A stretch of DNA of 16,513 bases from CAZMCC01 sp964564695 (lineage in GTDB: Bacteria; Planctomycetota; Phycisphaerae; Phycisphaerales; UBA1924). Positions 1 through 8,570 of this stretch are shown here, piece after piece. A program made the translations under genes and the position numbers. The notes beneath the pieces were generated by a model. It searched no databases. It was not told the origin of the DNA and saw nothing but the letters and a program-made list of their open reading frames with translations. The DNA is taken from assembly GCA_964564695.1 (NCBI GenBank), contig CAZMCC010000087.1:1-16513 (forward strand), in the 5' to 3' direction. How positions within the stretch are numbered: the first letter of the stretch is position 1; every line of letters begins with the position of its first letter.

Positions 1-7
1 CGACGAA

Positions 8-1552
<1,545 letters not shown>

Positions 1553-1600
1553 AGCTCCTGCACACGAAGCATTCTCGCCCACTCTGGATCTCAAGCACAA

Positions 1601-4168
1601 TCAGGCGCGAAGCAGCTTCGTCAGTTCATCAGACCAGTCGGCCCCGTTCGGCCCGCGCTCGTCGATGACCTGAAAGCGGAAAACGTGGTCCTTGAACGGC
1701 TCACCGAGCTGCTGCCAAGTCACCTGCTCACCCGCCCGCTCGAAATAGCTGGCGATCTCACGCTTGTACGCCGTGTCGGCGTTCCCCTCAAGGTGTTCGC
1801 CTTTCGACTCGATCACCATCACCCTGTGGAACGGTCGTCCGTTGTGGCTGCCCTGGACGACGAAGTCCGGGTAGACCTTCGCTCGTCGGTACCCCTGAAT
1901 CAGGAAACTGCCCTCTCCCACCTTGTTTCGATACCACCAGAGCACCTGCGAATCACGGTCCAGTACCAGCGCAACCTGCCGTTCAAGGTTGTTCATACCG
2001 GCGCGCTCGACGAAGTCGAACAGGCTGCGCTGGACGTCGTCTCCGTTGTCGTACTCAAGCCGCTCGAGCTTCTCCCCGCCGCGGCTCTCGATCCTGATCT
2101 CGGGCGGGATTTCGAAGCGGCACTCCTCGCAGTGCAGGTAGAAAAGAATGGCCCCCTTGTCGAACAGTGCACCGAAGGCTTCCTTCGTGGCCTCATCGAC
2201 CTCATCCTGAACGAAGTCGGCGACCTTCTTCCTGATTTCGGTCTTCACCAGCGCAAACCGCCCGCGCAGGGTGAGGTGAGCGCCGATCAACCGCTCATAC
2301 ACACGGTCCACCACCAAGCGAAGCTGCTTCTGGCTGAAATGCGGGAAGTCCAGGTTCGCGGCCATCCACGCCCGCACGCTTTCGTCCGACTCCCACAGAT
2401 CGACCTTCGTGTCCGCGACCTCCTTCGCGTCCGCCCCCAGCGTCACCTTGAACAGCCGGTCGCGCTGCTCCTTCAGAATCGCCGTGATATCCCAGTCGAT
2501 TCCGGCGTACGCGAACTTCGACACGTCCACGCGGCTCAGCAGGTGCCGGAAATAATCCAGCGGCTCATACCCCTCCCCATCCTTCACGCAGAATCGCGGG
2601 AGGTAGATCTTGCCCTCGAACGGGCTGGTGTACATCGACCCAATCCCGCCCCGCCAGCGCGTCACGCGCGCGGGAAGTTCGGCCCCCGCCCCCGTCTCGG
2701 CGCGGACCATGCTCTGCGCCTCCCCCTCATACCCCTCGTGCTCCAAGGCCGTCTTTACCTGCTTGAGCACCTCCGTCGGCCTGGTGTGCAGGCAATAGGC
2801 GTACGACTGGTTCAGTTCCCCGTAGGCCGCCGCGACGCGCTTCTGGAACGGTTGGCGCAGCACCCGCCCGACGAGCTGCGTCATCGCCCGCCCGCTCCCC
2901 GTGTTGTCGAGGCTCACGAGGATGTACGCGAACGGGCAGTCCCACCCCTCCTGCAGTGCGCTCTTGGTGATGATCCACTCAACCGCGCACCCCTCGTCCA
3001 TCAGGTCGAGCCCCTCGATGTCGTCCTTGCTCGACGACTTGATCGCGATCGCCTTCTCCGGCACGTCCAGCTTGTGCAGCAGGTGCTCCTTCACGTCGTC
3101 CGCGTGAATGATGCCCGGCCCCTTCTGGTCCTTGCCCGTCCTCTGCACCTGCACCAGCACGATCGGCCGGATGAGCGGCTCGCCCGTCTCGCTCGCGTGC
3201 TTCTCCGCCGCCTTCGCGAGCGCGAGTCGTTTATCCCTCGCCTCGGTCACGACGTCCTGCCACTTCTTCTTCCCGCTCGTCTTCACATTGAGGGGGAGCT
3301 TGATCATCTCCTCATCGAGCAGCTCCGCCCCCGTGACACGGCTGATGATGTTCGTGCCCTGCGCGGGCGTCGCCGACAGCTCGACCACGATCGCGGCGTT
3401 GAATCCCTCGATCGTCGAGCGGGCAAGTTCGCTTACCGCCTTGTGACCCTCGTCGAGGATCACGGGCGGCCTGCACAGGCGCACCAGATTCCCGATCGAC
3501 GTCTTGACCAGGTGCCGCCCCGCCTTGTCGTCGTCCTCGACCATGTCCAGATTCGGCACGCCCACCTTGAGCGCCTTGTGCCCGCGTGCGTCGTCCTCCG
3601 GCGGGAAGTGATCCACGATGTTCCCGCCCGAGTCGCGGAAGAACTTCAGCTGCTCCTTCGTCTCCCGGTTCGTGCTCGCCAGTTGCAGCACGAGGATGTT
3701 CAGGCAATCCTTCAGACGCGCCGGAGACAGCCGGGGGATTTCGTCCTTCTCCCATACCTCGACCCGCCGGCTCGCGGCGTGTTCCAGCATGATCCGGTAC
3801 ATGTCCGTCCGGTCGCGAAGTCGCCGCAGCGTGTCCGCGTAGATCTGGCTCGACGGCACCACCCACAGCGCGAGCCCCGCGCCCCCGCCCGCCCCGCCCC
3901 GGTCGCGCAGAATCGTCCGGTACATCGACCCCAGCGCCTGGGTCGCCAGCAGCGTCTTGCCGCCGCCCGTCGGCACCTTGATGCAGAACGTCGGCAGGTC
4001 TTCCCCGAGCCCGTTCTCGCGCGGCTGATACCTGCCCGCCAGCCTCAGTTTCTTCCACGCGTCAAACGACCCGTGCCCCTTGTTGCCGCCGTCCCGCTCA
4101 TCCGCGAGCGCGCGCAGGTACCGCTCCACCTCGTCCACCACGCGCTTCTGGTAGATCTTCAGGTCCAT
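1601..4168 (-). CDS. res: Type III restriction endonuclease Res subunit
   Basis: This is a full-length (855 aa) helicase-nuclease of the type III restriction class. It normally translocates on or scans DNA using ATP and cleaves when partnered with a Mod subunit. SF2 helicase motifs are intact: Walker A PTGGGKT (66-72), the DExH box DEGHK (239-243), SATP (265-268), motif V QEGWDCPFA (406-414) and motif VI QLVGRVLRQP (431-440). A C-terminal PD-(D/E)xK-like nuclease follows: YPDF (766-769, D768) and IESKG (786-790, E787 and K789). The ATG at 4168 lies one base past the mod stop codon, so the two genes are probably co-transcribed and translationally coupled. Its base composition is close to the neighbours, though the 3' end is less GC-rich. 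It resembles the BPTD_3080-like branch of restriction enzymes. The odd point is that the accompanying Mod is truncated, so whether Res is functional is uncertain. Confidence 0.9.
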   Translation of the reverse strand: MDLKIYQKRVVDEVERYLRALADERDGGNKGHGSFDAWKKLRLAGRYQPRENGLGEDLPTFCIKVPTGGGKTLLATQALGSMYRTILRDRGGAGGGAGLALWVVPSSQIYADTLRRLRDRTDMYRIMLEHAASRRVEVWEKDEIPRLSPARLKDCLNILVLQLASTNRETKEQLKFFRDSGGNIVDHFPPEDDARGHKALKVGVPNLDMVEDDDKAGRHLVKTSIGNLVRLCRPPVILDEGHKAVSELARSTIEGFNAAIVVELSATPAQGTNIISRVTGAELLDEEMIKLPLNVKTSGKKKWQDVVTEARDKRLALAKAAEKHASETGEPLIRPIVLVQVQRTGKDQKGPGIIHADDVKEHLLHKLDVPEKAIAIKSSSKDDIEGLDLMDEGCAVEWIITKSALQEGWDCPFAYILVSLDNTGSGRAMTQLVGRVLRQPFQKRVAAAYGELNQSYAYCLHTRPTEVLKQVKTALEHEGYEGEAQSMVRAETGAGAELPARVTRWRGGIGSMYTSPFEGKIYLPRFCVKDGEGYEPLDYFRHLLSRVDVSKFAYAGIDWDITAILKEQRDRLFKVTLGADAKEVADTKVDLWESDESVRAWMAANLDFPHFSQKQLRLVVDRVYERLIGAHLTLRGRFALVKTEIRKKVADFVQDEVDEATKEAFGALFDKGAILFYLHCEECRFEIPPEIRIESRGGEKLERLEYDNGDDVQRSLFDFVERAGMNNLERQVALVLDRDSQVLWWYRNKVGEGSFLIQGYRRAKVYPDFVVQGSHNGRPFHRVMVIESKGEHLEGNADTAYKREIASYFERAGEQVTWQQLGEPFKDHVFRFQVIDERGPNGADWSDELTKLLRA

Positions 4169-4169
4169 G

Positions 4170-4904
4170 TCACTTCAGGTTGAACGGCACCAGCATCGAC
4201 CGAATCCGCACCCCCGCGTCCCGTTCCGCCTTGCGCAACTCCTCTGGATGCATCCAGATCTTCTCGCAATAGACCACCACCGATTTGGCCTTCTCCTTCT
4301 TCAGGATCGCGTCGAGCGTCTTGGTCGAAAGCTCGCGGTCCTCCTTCTTGTTCGGCGTGTACAGCAGGTAGAACGCCTCGCCGCCGCGTGCTTCGGTACG
4401 CCCGATGAAGCCTGTCTCAGGCTTCAGCTTCGACAGGTCGATGTCGCGGCTGGTCTCCGTGTAGAAGATGTACTTGGCGAGATCCTCCCACGACGGCGGC
4501 TTGTCGCCGAAATCGCGGTACTCGCTGAACAGCGGGTCGCCGACACGGGCGTAGGTGAAGGTGCCGCCGAGGCCGGGCTCCTTCGCCCTTGATGTCTTGC
4601 CCTTGGGGCCGCGTTTGGTGTACGTATATCCCTCAATGACACGCCGGACACGCTCCGCGGTTATTTCCTGGCAGATGTTCAGACCGGCCTCTTCAAAGTG
4701 CTTCGAGTCATGCTTCTGCTGAACAAGTATGAATCGAAGTGAGACACCGGGCTCCTTGCTGAGCTGAAGTACGGCATCGCCCGTGGTACCGGAGCCAGCA
4801 GTCGAATCAAGCACAATGTCGCCGTCCTTATTCGCAAATATGCGAACCAGTTCCTTGACAAGCGCCGAGGGCTTTGGGAACTTGAACTTGGGGTCAGGGT
4901 TCAT
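4170..4904 (-). pseudogene. mod: Type III Mod methyltransferase, C-terminal fragment
   Basis: This is the C-terminal 244 residues of an N6/N4 DNA methyltransferase of the permuted (beta) class. Motif X (KFPKPSALVKELVRIF) and the SAM-binding motif I (DSTAGSGTTGDAV, about 33-45) are present. The catalytic DPPY motif and the target-recognition domain, which lie N-terminal in this class, are missing. Mod subunits are usually around 500-700 residues, so more than half is gone. The frame can be read open to 5012, but recognisable homology stops at about 4904, where an ATG is embedded in the palindrome at 4902-4931. No DPPY-bearing sequence is seen upstream. The part from about 4620 to 4900 is visibly richer in A+T than its surroundings, which suggests acquisition from elsewhere. 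It cannot methylate DNA by itself. It could still be expressed as a SAM-binding remnant coupled to res. Confidence 0.75.
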
Positions 4905-5085
4905 GGGCGGGCCAGCCTTGGCCCGCCCATGGTAGCGATTCGGGAGGTGTTTGCCATACACCCGCCAGCTTTTCAACAGCAATCGCTGCATTTTGTCGAA
5001 TGACAGCCACATCGTGAATCACTGCCGCCTGATTAGGGGGGACGAGTCGCTTGGCTTCCGCCAACCGGCCTCCCGGCGTTACCAT
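4894..5085 (-). CDS. Possible small protein, 63 aa (doubtful)
   Basis: This is a short minus-strand frame starting at an ATG at 5085 with AGGGG a few bases upstream. Its first part (RLAEAKRLVPPNQAAVIHDV...VEKLAGVW) has a protein-like, helix-forming composition. Its last residues (WAGQGWPAHEP) are encoded by the palindrome, so it may be a gene remnant cut by that repeat. It runs in a different frame from the mod fragment it overlaps. I recognise no family, and it may not be expressed. Confidence 0.2.
   Translation of the reverse strand: MVTPGGRLAEAKRLVPPNQAAVIHDVAVIRQNAAIAVEKLAGVWQTPPESLPWAGQGWPAHEP
4902..4931. repeat. Perfect 13-bp palindrome (REP-like hairpin)
   Basis: CATGGGCGGGCCA (4902-4914) and TGGCCCGCCCATG (4919-4931) are perfect inverse complements with a 4-base loop, GCCT. 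The hairpin sits exactly where Mod homology begins, and its outer CAT forms the possible mod-fragment ATG on the minus strand. It shares the minus-strand wording GGCC-AAGGC-GGCC with the hairpin at 6014-6033, suggesting a dispersed palindromic repeat family. If transcribed it would hide the mod-fragment start codon. Confidence 0.8.
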
Positions 5086-5127
5086 GCCCCTACGCCACGG
5101 CTTGCGTGAGACCTGAGGACTTCACAC

Positions 5128-5132
5128 AGGAG
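5128..5132 (+). promoter_or_regulatory. Shine-Dalgarno for the 5140 gene
   Basis: AGGAG lies 7 bases before the ATG at 5140. It fixes that start over any downstream ATG in the frame. Confidence 0.7.
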
Positions 5133-5139
5133 CTCAGCC

Positions 5140-5901
5140 ATGCCAGGCCCGGGGTTTCAGCCCTTTGAAGGCGACGGCAAGTGCGCGCCGCACCCCTCGT
5201 GGAACCATCTCGACGCATGGCGTGCGTTCCCCGACGAGGACGTCCGCCGGATGCACCGGCGCGAGGTGCCGCTGGCGATCGATCTCAAGACCGACCCGCG
5301 CGTGCTGCGCGAGCGGCTGACCATGGGCATCCGGCGCGCCCTCGAGCGCGAGCCGGACTTGCGCTCGCACCACGTCGAGTGGACCTTCTCCGGCGACGCC
5401 CAGGAGCCCCGCTCGGGCATGCTCTACAGCGGCATGCGCATGATCTGGGACGGCATGCGCTCGCTGCCCTACTCCAACGAGCAGCTCGCCGCCGCGCTGG
5501 GCACGTGGCCGGCGATCTGGATGCTCGGCGTCCACAGCATCAACGACCGCGAACGCGCCGAAGCGGGCGTCGCGTCGCTCCTGGGAGAGTGCATCTACAT
5601 CGAAATGGGGCGCGGCTCGGCCGCGGGCAACCGGTCGTACGTGGCCGAGGCGACGCTCCGGCGCGCCCTGCGCCCCGATCTCGACTCGGTGCTGGCAGAG
5701 GACGAGTTCGACAGCCGCAACGACCTGCGCCGGCTGATGCAGGGCATCTTCTCGCCGTCGCGCCTTTTCGACCACGGCGCCCTGGTCGACGCCTTCGCCC
5801 GCGAGATCGTGCCGGCCCAGATGCTGCGATGGGTGCCCAACACGCAAACGAGCGCGTTCTTCTTCTGCCCTGCCGCGGTCGACACATTCGGCCTGCCGTA
5901 G
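5140..5901 (+). CDS. Hypothetical protein, 253 aa
   Basis: This frame has a well-placed ribosome binding site, a clean stop at 5899-5901 and codon use like the rest of the window, so it is very probably a real gene. The product has no signal peptide and no membrane helix and looks like a soluble, mixed helical cytoplasmic protein. It is rich in Arg and acidic residues and has several Trp and Met residues (for example GMLYSGMRMIWDGMR near the middle). I recognise no domain, no nucleotide-binding loop and no metal-binding cluster. It stands alone: divergent from the degraded restriction locus upstream and followed by a 367-base non-coding stretch with hairpins. No function can be assigned. Confidence 0.75.
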   Translation: MPGPGFQPFEGDGKCAPHPSWNHLDAWRAFPDEDVRRMHRREVPLAIDLKTDPRVLRERLTMGIRRALEREPDLRSHHVEWTFSGDAQEPRSGMLYSGMRMIWDGMRSLPYSNEQLAAALGTWPAIWMLGVHSINDRERAEAGVASLLGECIYIEMGRGSAAGNRSYVAEATLRRALRPDLDSVLAEDEFDSRNDLRRLMQGIFSPSRLFDHGALVDAFAREIVPAQMLRWVPNTQTSAFFFCPAAVDTFGLP

Positions 5902-5994
5902 CCGCGCGGGCACCCAGAATGTCGGCGAATCCGCGCCAACGCCCGTTCCCCGGGCCCGCGCCTCATACCGATCGGTTTGATCATTGCGAGGTGG

Positions 5995-6033
5995 CACAGG
6001 CGTCCCGCCTGTGATCGGCCGCCTTGGGCCGAT
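5995..6033. repeat. Tandem pair of REP-like hairpins
   Basis: The first hairpin is CACAGGCG-TCC-CGCCTGTG (5995-6013), an 8-bp perfect stem. It is followed directly by ATCGGCC-GCCTTG-GGCCGAT (6014-6033), a 7-bp perfect stem. On the minus strand the second reads GGCC-CAAGGC-GGCC, close to the loop and stem core of the 4902-4931 palindrome. The first carries GGCGGGACGCC. The pair lies about 90 bases behind the 253-aa gene and could also stabilise or end its transcript. Confidence 0.65.
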
Positions 6034-6206
6034 GTCCTCTAAACCCGCGCACGCACATTGACGCCTCCAGCGAGCGCGAGCCTTGAGCCGAATCCGTATG
6101 GTACAGATTCCCGTTGACGCGTTCGCGAACCGGGCGCCCGGGATCGGGCGCTTCGCCAGACCCCGGCGGTGGTTCGAGCGGCCTCGGTCGGCGATTCGGA
6201 GCCAAA

Positions 6207-6238
6207 CCCCGGGTCCACCCGGAGCGGCCGACCCGGGG
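6207..6238 (-). terminator. Inverted repeat behind the small basic gene
   Basis: CCCCGGGTC (6207-6215) and GACCCGGGG (6230-6238) form a perfect 9-bp stem with a 14-base loop. It starts about 30 bases beyond the stop codon of the minus-strand small gene. No T-run follows, so it is a stem-only candidate terminator or transcript-end stabiliser. Confidence 0.4.
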
Positions 6239-6268
6239 CACCCGCGCAGTCGGTCTCCGGAATCCGTA

Positions 6269-6406
6269 TTACTTGGCCTTGTCCTTCTTCGGCGGCACGA
6301 CCACCCACTTGGACTTCCACATCGGGCTCTTGCCCTTGCGCCGGCCGGTGCGGAACTTCACAAGCTTGCGGACCTGACCGTTCTCGAGCGTGCGGATCTT
6401 GGACAT
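6269..6406 (-). CDS. Small, highly basic protein, 45 aa
   Basis: The frame begins MSKIRTLENGQVRKLVKFR and ends VVVPPKKDKAK. Of 45 residues, 16 are Lys or Arg and only 2 are acidic. It includes a GRRKGKSP stretch and two Trp in MWKSKW, so the predicted pI is very high. Such composition is known from ribosomal and nucleic-acid-binding small proteins, which is the likely type of role, but I recognise no named family. The ATG at 6406 is preferred over an upstream alternative because the extra N-terminal residues (MLPPAPGQPAGRLHT...) are low-complexity. GAGG lies 11 bases upstream. It is followed by a 9-bp stem and preceded by a short hairpin behind the metallophosphoesterase gene, so it may be its own transcription unit. 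Confidence 0.65.
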   Translation of the reverse strand: MSKIRTLENGQVRKLVKFRTGRRKGKSPMWKSKWVVVPPKKDKAK

Positions 6407-6509
6407 CGGAGTCTCAACCTCGGACCGAAGGGCGTGGGGGGTGTGCAGGCGGCCCGCCGGTTGACCCGGCGCGGGGGGGAGCAAAGAGAAGGACGGGATT
6501 ATTGCGGCC

Positions 6510-6525
6510 CGCCCCGCACGGGGCG
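6510..6525 (-). terminator. Short stem-loop behind metallophosphoesterase gene
   Basis: CGCCCC (6510-6515) and GGGGCG (6520-6525) form a 6-bp GC-only stem with a 4-base loop, starting 7 bases past the stop codon of the minus-strand gene. Minus-strand sequence then continues into an A/T-containing GCAATAATCCC, not a true T-run. This is a weak terminator candidate. Confidence 0.35.
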
Positions 6526-6532
6526 ACCCAAA

Positions 6533-7540
6533 TCACTCCGGATCCGCCTGCCAGCCGTACGTCAGGTATTCGTGCTTGAACGACCCGTCGTCGAACAGGT
6601 CGATCACCGCGTACCCCTCGCGGGTTTCGTGGTGGGCCCCCTTCCACCAGTTGCCGCTCACGGCCCCGTTGCACAGATACGTCGTCCCGCGGAAGTCCAC
6701 GCGATCAACGCGGTGCAGGTGCCCGCTCAGGCACAGCTTGATGTTGCCGCGTTGGGCGAACAGCTCGCGGAGCTGCGGGCTGTCGACGTGCAGCAGACCG
6801 CCCGAGACCTTCCGGTCGTTGGTCTTCTTGTCCGCGTTCCCCAGCACAACCGTCGCCGAGAGGATCGGGATGTGGCTGACGACGAGCACGGGTGTGGTCG
6901 TCGGCACCGTGGCGAGGTCGCCCTGGAGCCAGGCGAGTTGGGCCTCGTCGAGCTTGCCGATGTAGCCGTTGGCGTTGTTCGGGTCCGTGTGCACCGAATC
7001 GAGCACGACGAAGTGCCACCCCGCCCGGTCGAACGAGCGGTACGAGCGTGCCAGCCCCAGCGCCTCGGTCGCCCACCCCTTGCCCCATCGGGCCTCGGCG
7101 CCGGTTGTCGTGCTCTTGCCCTTGTTCCAGCCCCAGATGTCGTGGTTGCCCAGGCAGTACTCCACCGGGAGGCCGCAGTTGTCGCGGATCACCCGCTGGA
7201 TGAGGTCGAACTGAAGCTGTGTGCGGTCCGCCGGCGCCTCGAACGCGTCCATCACGTGGTCGCCACCGGTGATGACGAGCTGCGGCTTGTCGGCCAGCGC
7301 GTTCATGTGGGCGAGGCACGCCGTCACACCCTCGCCGGCACGCCGTTCCGGCTGGATGTGCATGTCCGTGAGGTGCGCAAACCGCAGCACCCGGCGCGGC
7401 ACGCCGGGTTGGGCGGGCTGGGGCGTCGGCGTGGCCGGCTGAAGGCCAGCCGCCCCGGCGACCCGCGAGAGCCCGGAAACACCGGCGAACGCGGCCGCGG
7501 ACGCGAGCAAGGCTTGGCGACGGTTCATCTCGAGGGTCAT
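6533..7540 (-). CDS. Tat-exported metallophosphoesterase
   Basis: This is a calcineurin-like phosphoesterase of 335 aa that hydrolyses phosphomonoesters or phosphodiesters with two metal ions. The metal-site motifs are all present in order: DMH (D59, H61), GGD (92-94), GNHD (131-134), SHIP (H223) and GHLH (273-276). The N-terminus has a twin-arginine signal (NRRQALL, 6-12) followed by an Ala-rich hydrophobic stretch and AGA-AG, so the folded enzyme is probably exported. A Pro/Thr/Gln-rich linker (35-48) precedes the catalytic domain. I chose the ATG at 7540 because GGAG lies 9 bases upstream and the signal peptide follows; 7528 is an alternative. The longer upstream frame to 7684 is Arg-rich, crosses truA and is unlikely. 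The fold resembles CpdA-type phosphodiesterases, but the substrate cannot be read from sequence. The gene is divergent from truA with about 120 bases between starts. Confidence 0.85.
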   Translation of the reverse strand: MTLEMNRRQALLASAAAFAGVSGLSRVAGAAGLQPATPTPQPAQPGVPRRVLRFAHLTDMHIQPERRAGEGVTACLAHMNALADKPQLVITGGDHVMDAFEAPADRTQLQFDLIQRVIRDNCGLPVEYCLGNHDIWGWNKGKSTTTGAEARWGKGWATEALGLARSYRSFDRAGWHFVVLDSVHTDPNNANGYIGKLDEAQLAWLQGDLATVPTTTPVLVVSHIPILSATVVLGNADKKTNDRKVSGGLLHVDSPQLRELFAQRGNIKLCLSGHLHRVDRVDFRGTTYLCNGAVSGNWWKGAHHETREGYAVIDLFDDGSFKHEYLTYGWQADPE

Positions 7541-7661
7541 GGCAGCAGCTCCGCTCCGTCCCCCCCGCCCCCACTCCCGCCTCTCAAGAGCGTTCACGAT
7601 ACCACGCCCCAGCCGCCCGGGTTTCAAGACGGCATGAAGACGGCGTCCGTATCGTCTGGCC

Positions 7662-8570
7662 GTGCCGCGATACCGCCTCACCATCGCCTACGACGGGACA
7701 GACTACTGCGGCTGGCAGAAGCAGGAGCCCCCCGACCCGAGCGCGCCGGCCCCGACCCCCGACGCCCCCGACGAACGTCCCCGGATCGTGCTGCCCACGG
7801 TGCAGCACGTCGTCGAGCAGGCCGTTCGAGCCGCGGTCCGCGAGAACGTGATCCTCACGGGAGCCAGCCGCACCGACTCGGGCGTTCACGCCGGGGGTCA
7901 GGTCGCGGCGTTCACGACCAGCGACGACCGCGCCCGCGGCTGGCCGGTCGACCGCGGAACGGAGCCGCTCCGCCGCGCGATCAACAGCAAGCTCCCCGAC
8001 GACGTCGTGGTGCACGACGTGCGGGCCGTGCCCGATGACTTTGACCCGATCCAGCACGCCGAGCGCAAGGCGTACTCGTACCGCCTGCACATCTCCCGCG
8101 ACCGGGCGATGTGGGACCGGCGGTTCGTGCACCACATGTGGACGGACGTCGACGTGGGCGCGATGAACGCCGCCGCGGCTGTCCTGGTCGGCGAGCGCGA
8201 CTTCGCCGGCTTCGCCGCCATGGGCCACGGCCGGCTCACAACAGTGCGAACACTCTTCGAGTGCAAGGTGGTGGAGGACGCGCCCGCCTCCGCCTTCCCC
8301 CTGACACCCGGAAACCTCGACATCTCGACACCTTCCCGACGCATCCGCATCGACGTCGTCGGCAGCGGCTTCCTGTGGAACATGGTCCGCATCATCGCGG
8401 GCACGCTCGCGGACGTGGGGATGGGGCGGAGCGACGCCGCCCGCGTGCGCGAGGCGCTGACGACCGGCAACCGAACCCTCGCGGGGCCAACGCTCCCGGC
8501 GCGGGGGCTGCGGCTGGAGTGGATCAAGTATCGGGGGGAGGGCGACGCGCCCCCGACGACCGCCACCTGA
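7662..8570 (+). CDS. truA: tRNA pseudouridine synthase A
   Basis: TruA converts uridines 38-40 in the anticodon arm of tRNA to pseudouridine. The catalytic Asp is D72 in GASRTDSGVHAGGQ (67-80). Other family blocks are YDGTDYCGWQ (10-19), KAYSYR (136-141), DFAGFAAMG (180-188) and GSGFLWNMVRIIAGTL (234-249). At 302 aa it is longer than usual (about 250-270), mainly because of a Pro/Asp-rich insertion at 22-40 and another near 206-226. The start is a GTG at 7662; no Shine-Dalgarno precedes it, but a TATCGT hexamer lies 6 bases upstream, so a leaderless message is possible. It is the first gene of an apparent operon, its TGA stop overlapping the next ATG by one base (TGATG). Confidence 0.93.
   Translation: MPRYRLTIAYDGTDYCGWQKQEPPDPSAPAPTPDAPDERPRIVLPTVQHVVEQAVRAAVRENVILTGASRTDSGVHAGGQVAAFTTSDDRARGWPVDRGTEPLRRAINSKLPDDVVVHDVRAVPDDFDPIQHAERKAYSYRLHISRDRAMWDRRFVHHMWTDVDVGAMNAAAAVLVGERDFAGFAAMGHGRLTTVRTLFECKVVEDAPASAFPLTPGNLDISTPSRRIRIDVVGSGFLWNMVRIIAGTLADVGMGRSDAARVREALTTGNRTLAGPTLPARGLRLEWIKYRGEGDAPPTTAT

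Larger units (their letters stand above)
5902..6268. other. Gene-free stretch with several hairpins
   Basis: No convincing coding frame, tRNA or rRNA is visible in these 367 bases. The stretch holds two adjacent hairpins (5995-6033), a 9-bp inverted repeat (6207-6238), short perfect palindromes ACCGATCGGT (5967-5976) and GTTCGCGAAC (6121-6130), and a 10-base direct repeat GAATCCGTAT at 6090 and 6260. A long plus-strand frame crosses it but lacks protein-like character. It separates a plus-strand gene from the 3' end of a minus-strand gene, so terminators from both sides are expected here. Confidence 0.6.

Noticed and set aside
1685..4183. Long plus-strand open frame (832 codons) opposite the restriction gene
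   Set aside because: It mirrors the minus-strand res gene, which has all helicase and nuclease motifs. The plus-strand product is Arg/His/Leu-rich with no domain, as is common for antisense frames in high-GC DNA.
4170..5012. Mod fragment starting at the ATG at 5012 (280 aa)
   Set aside because: The extra 36 N-terminal residues show no methyltransferase similarity and read across the palindrome. The homologous part begins at about 4904.
6160..6200. GGTTCGAGC as a tRNA T-arm
   Set aside because: The flanking bases do not form the T stem, and no acceptor, D or anticodon arms can be built.
6090..6269. Direct repeat GAATCCGTAT at 6090-6099 and 6260-6269 as possible attachment sites
   Set aside because: It is only 10 bases, with no integrase gene or tRNA nearby, and the second copy runs into the stop codon of the small gene. 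It may be chance.
7596..7655. Mirror TATCGT hexamers between the divergent phosphoesterase and truA genes as promoters
   Set aside because: On the minus strand TTGAAA is 20 bases from the hexamer, and on the plus strand no -35 is seen. Suggestive only, so not listed as a feature.
6083..8038. 651-codon plus-strand frame crossing the spacer, small gene, phosphoesterase and truA
   Set aside because: It runs antisense to two well-supported genes and through hairpins. Its product is low-complexity and Arg/Pro-rich.
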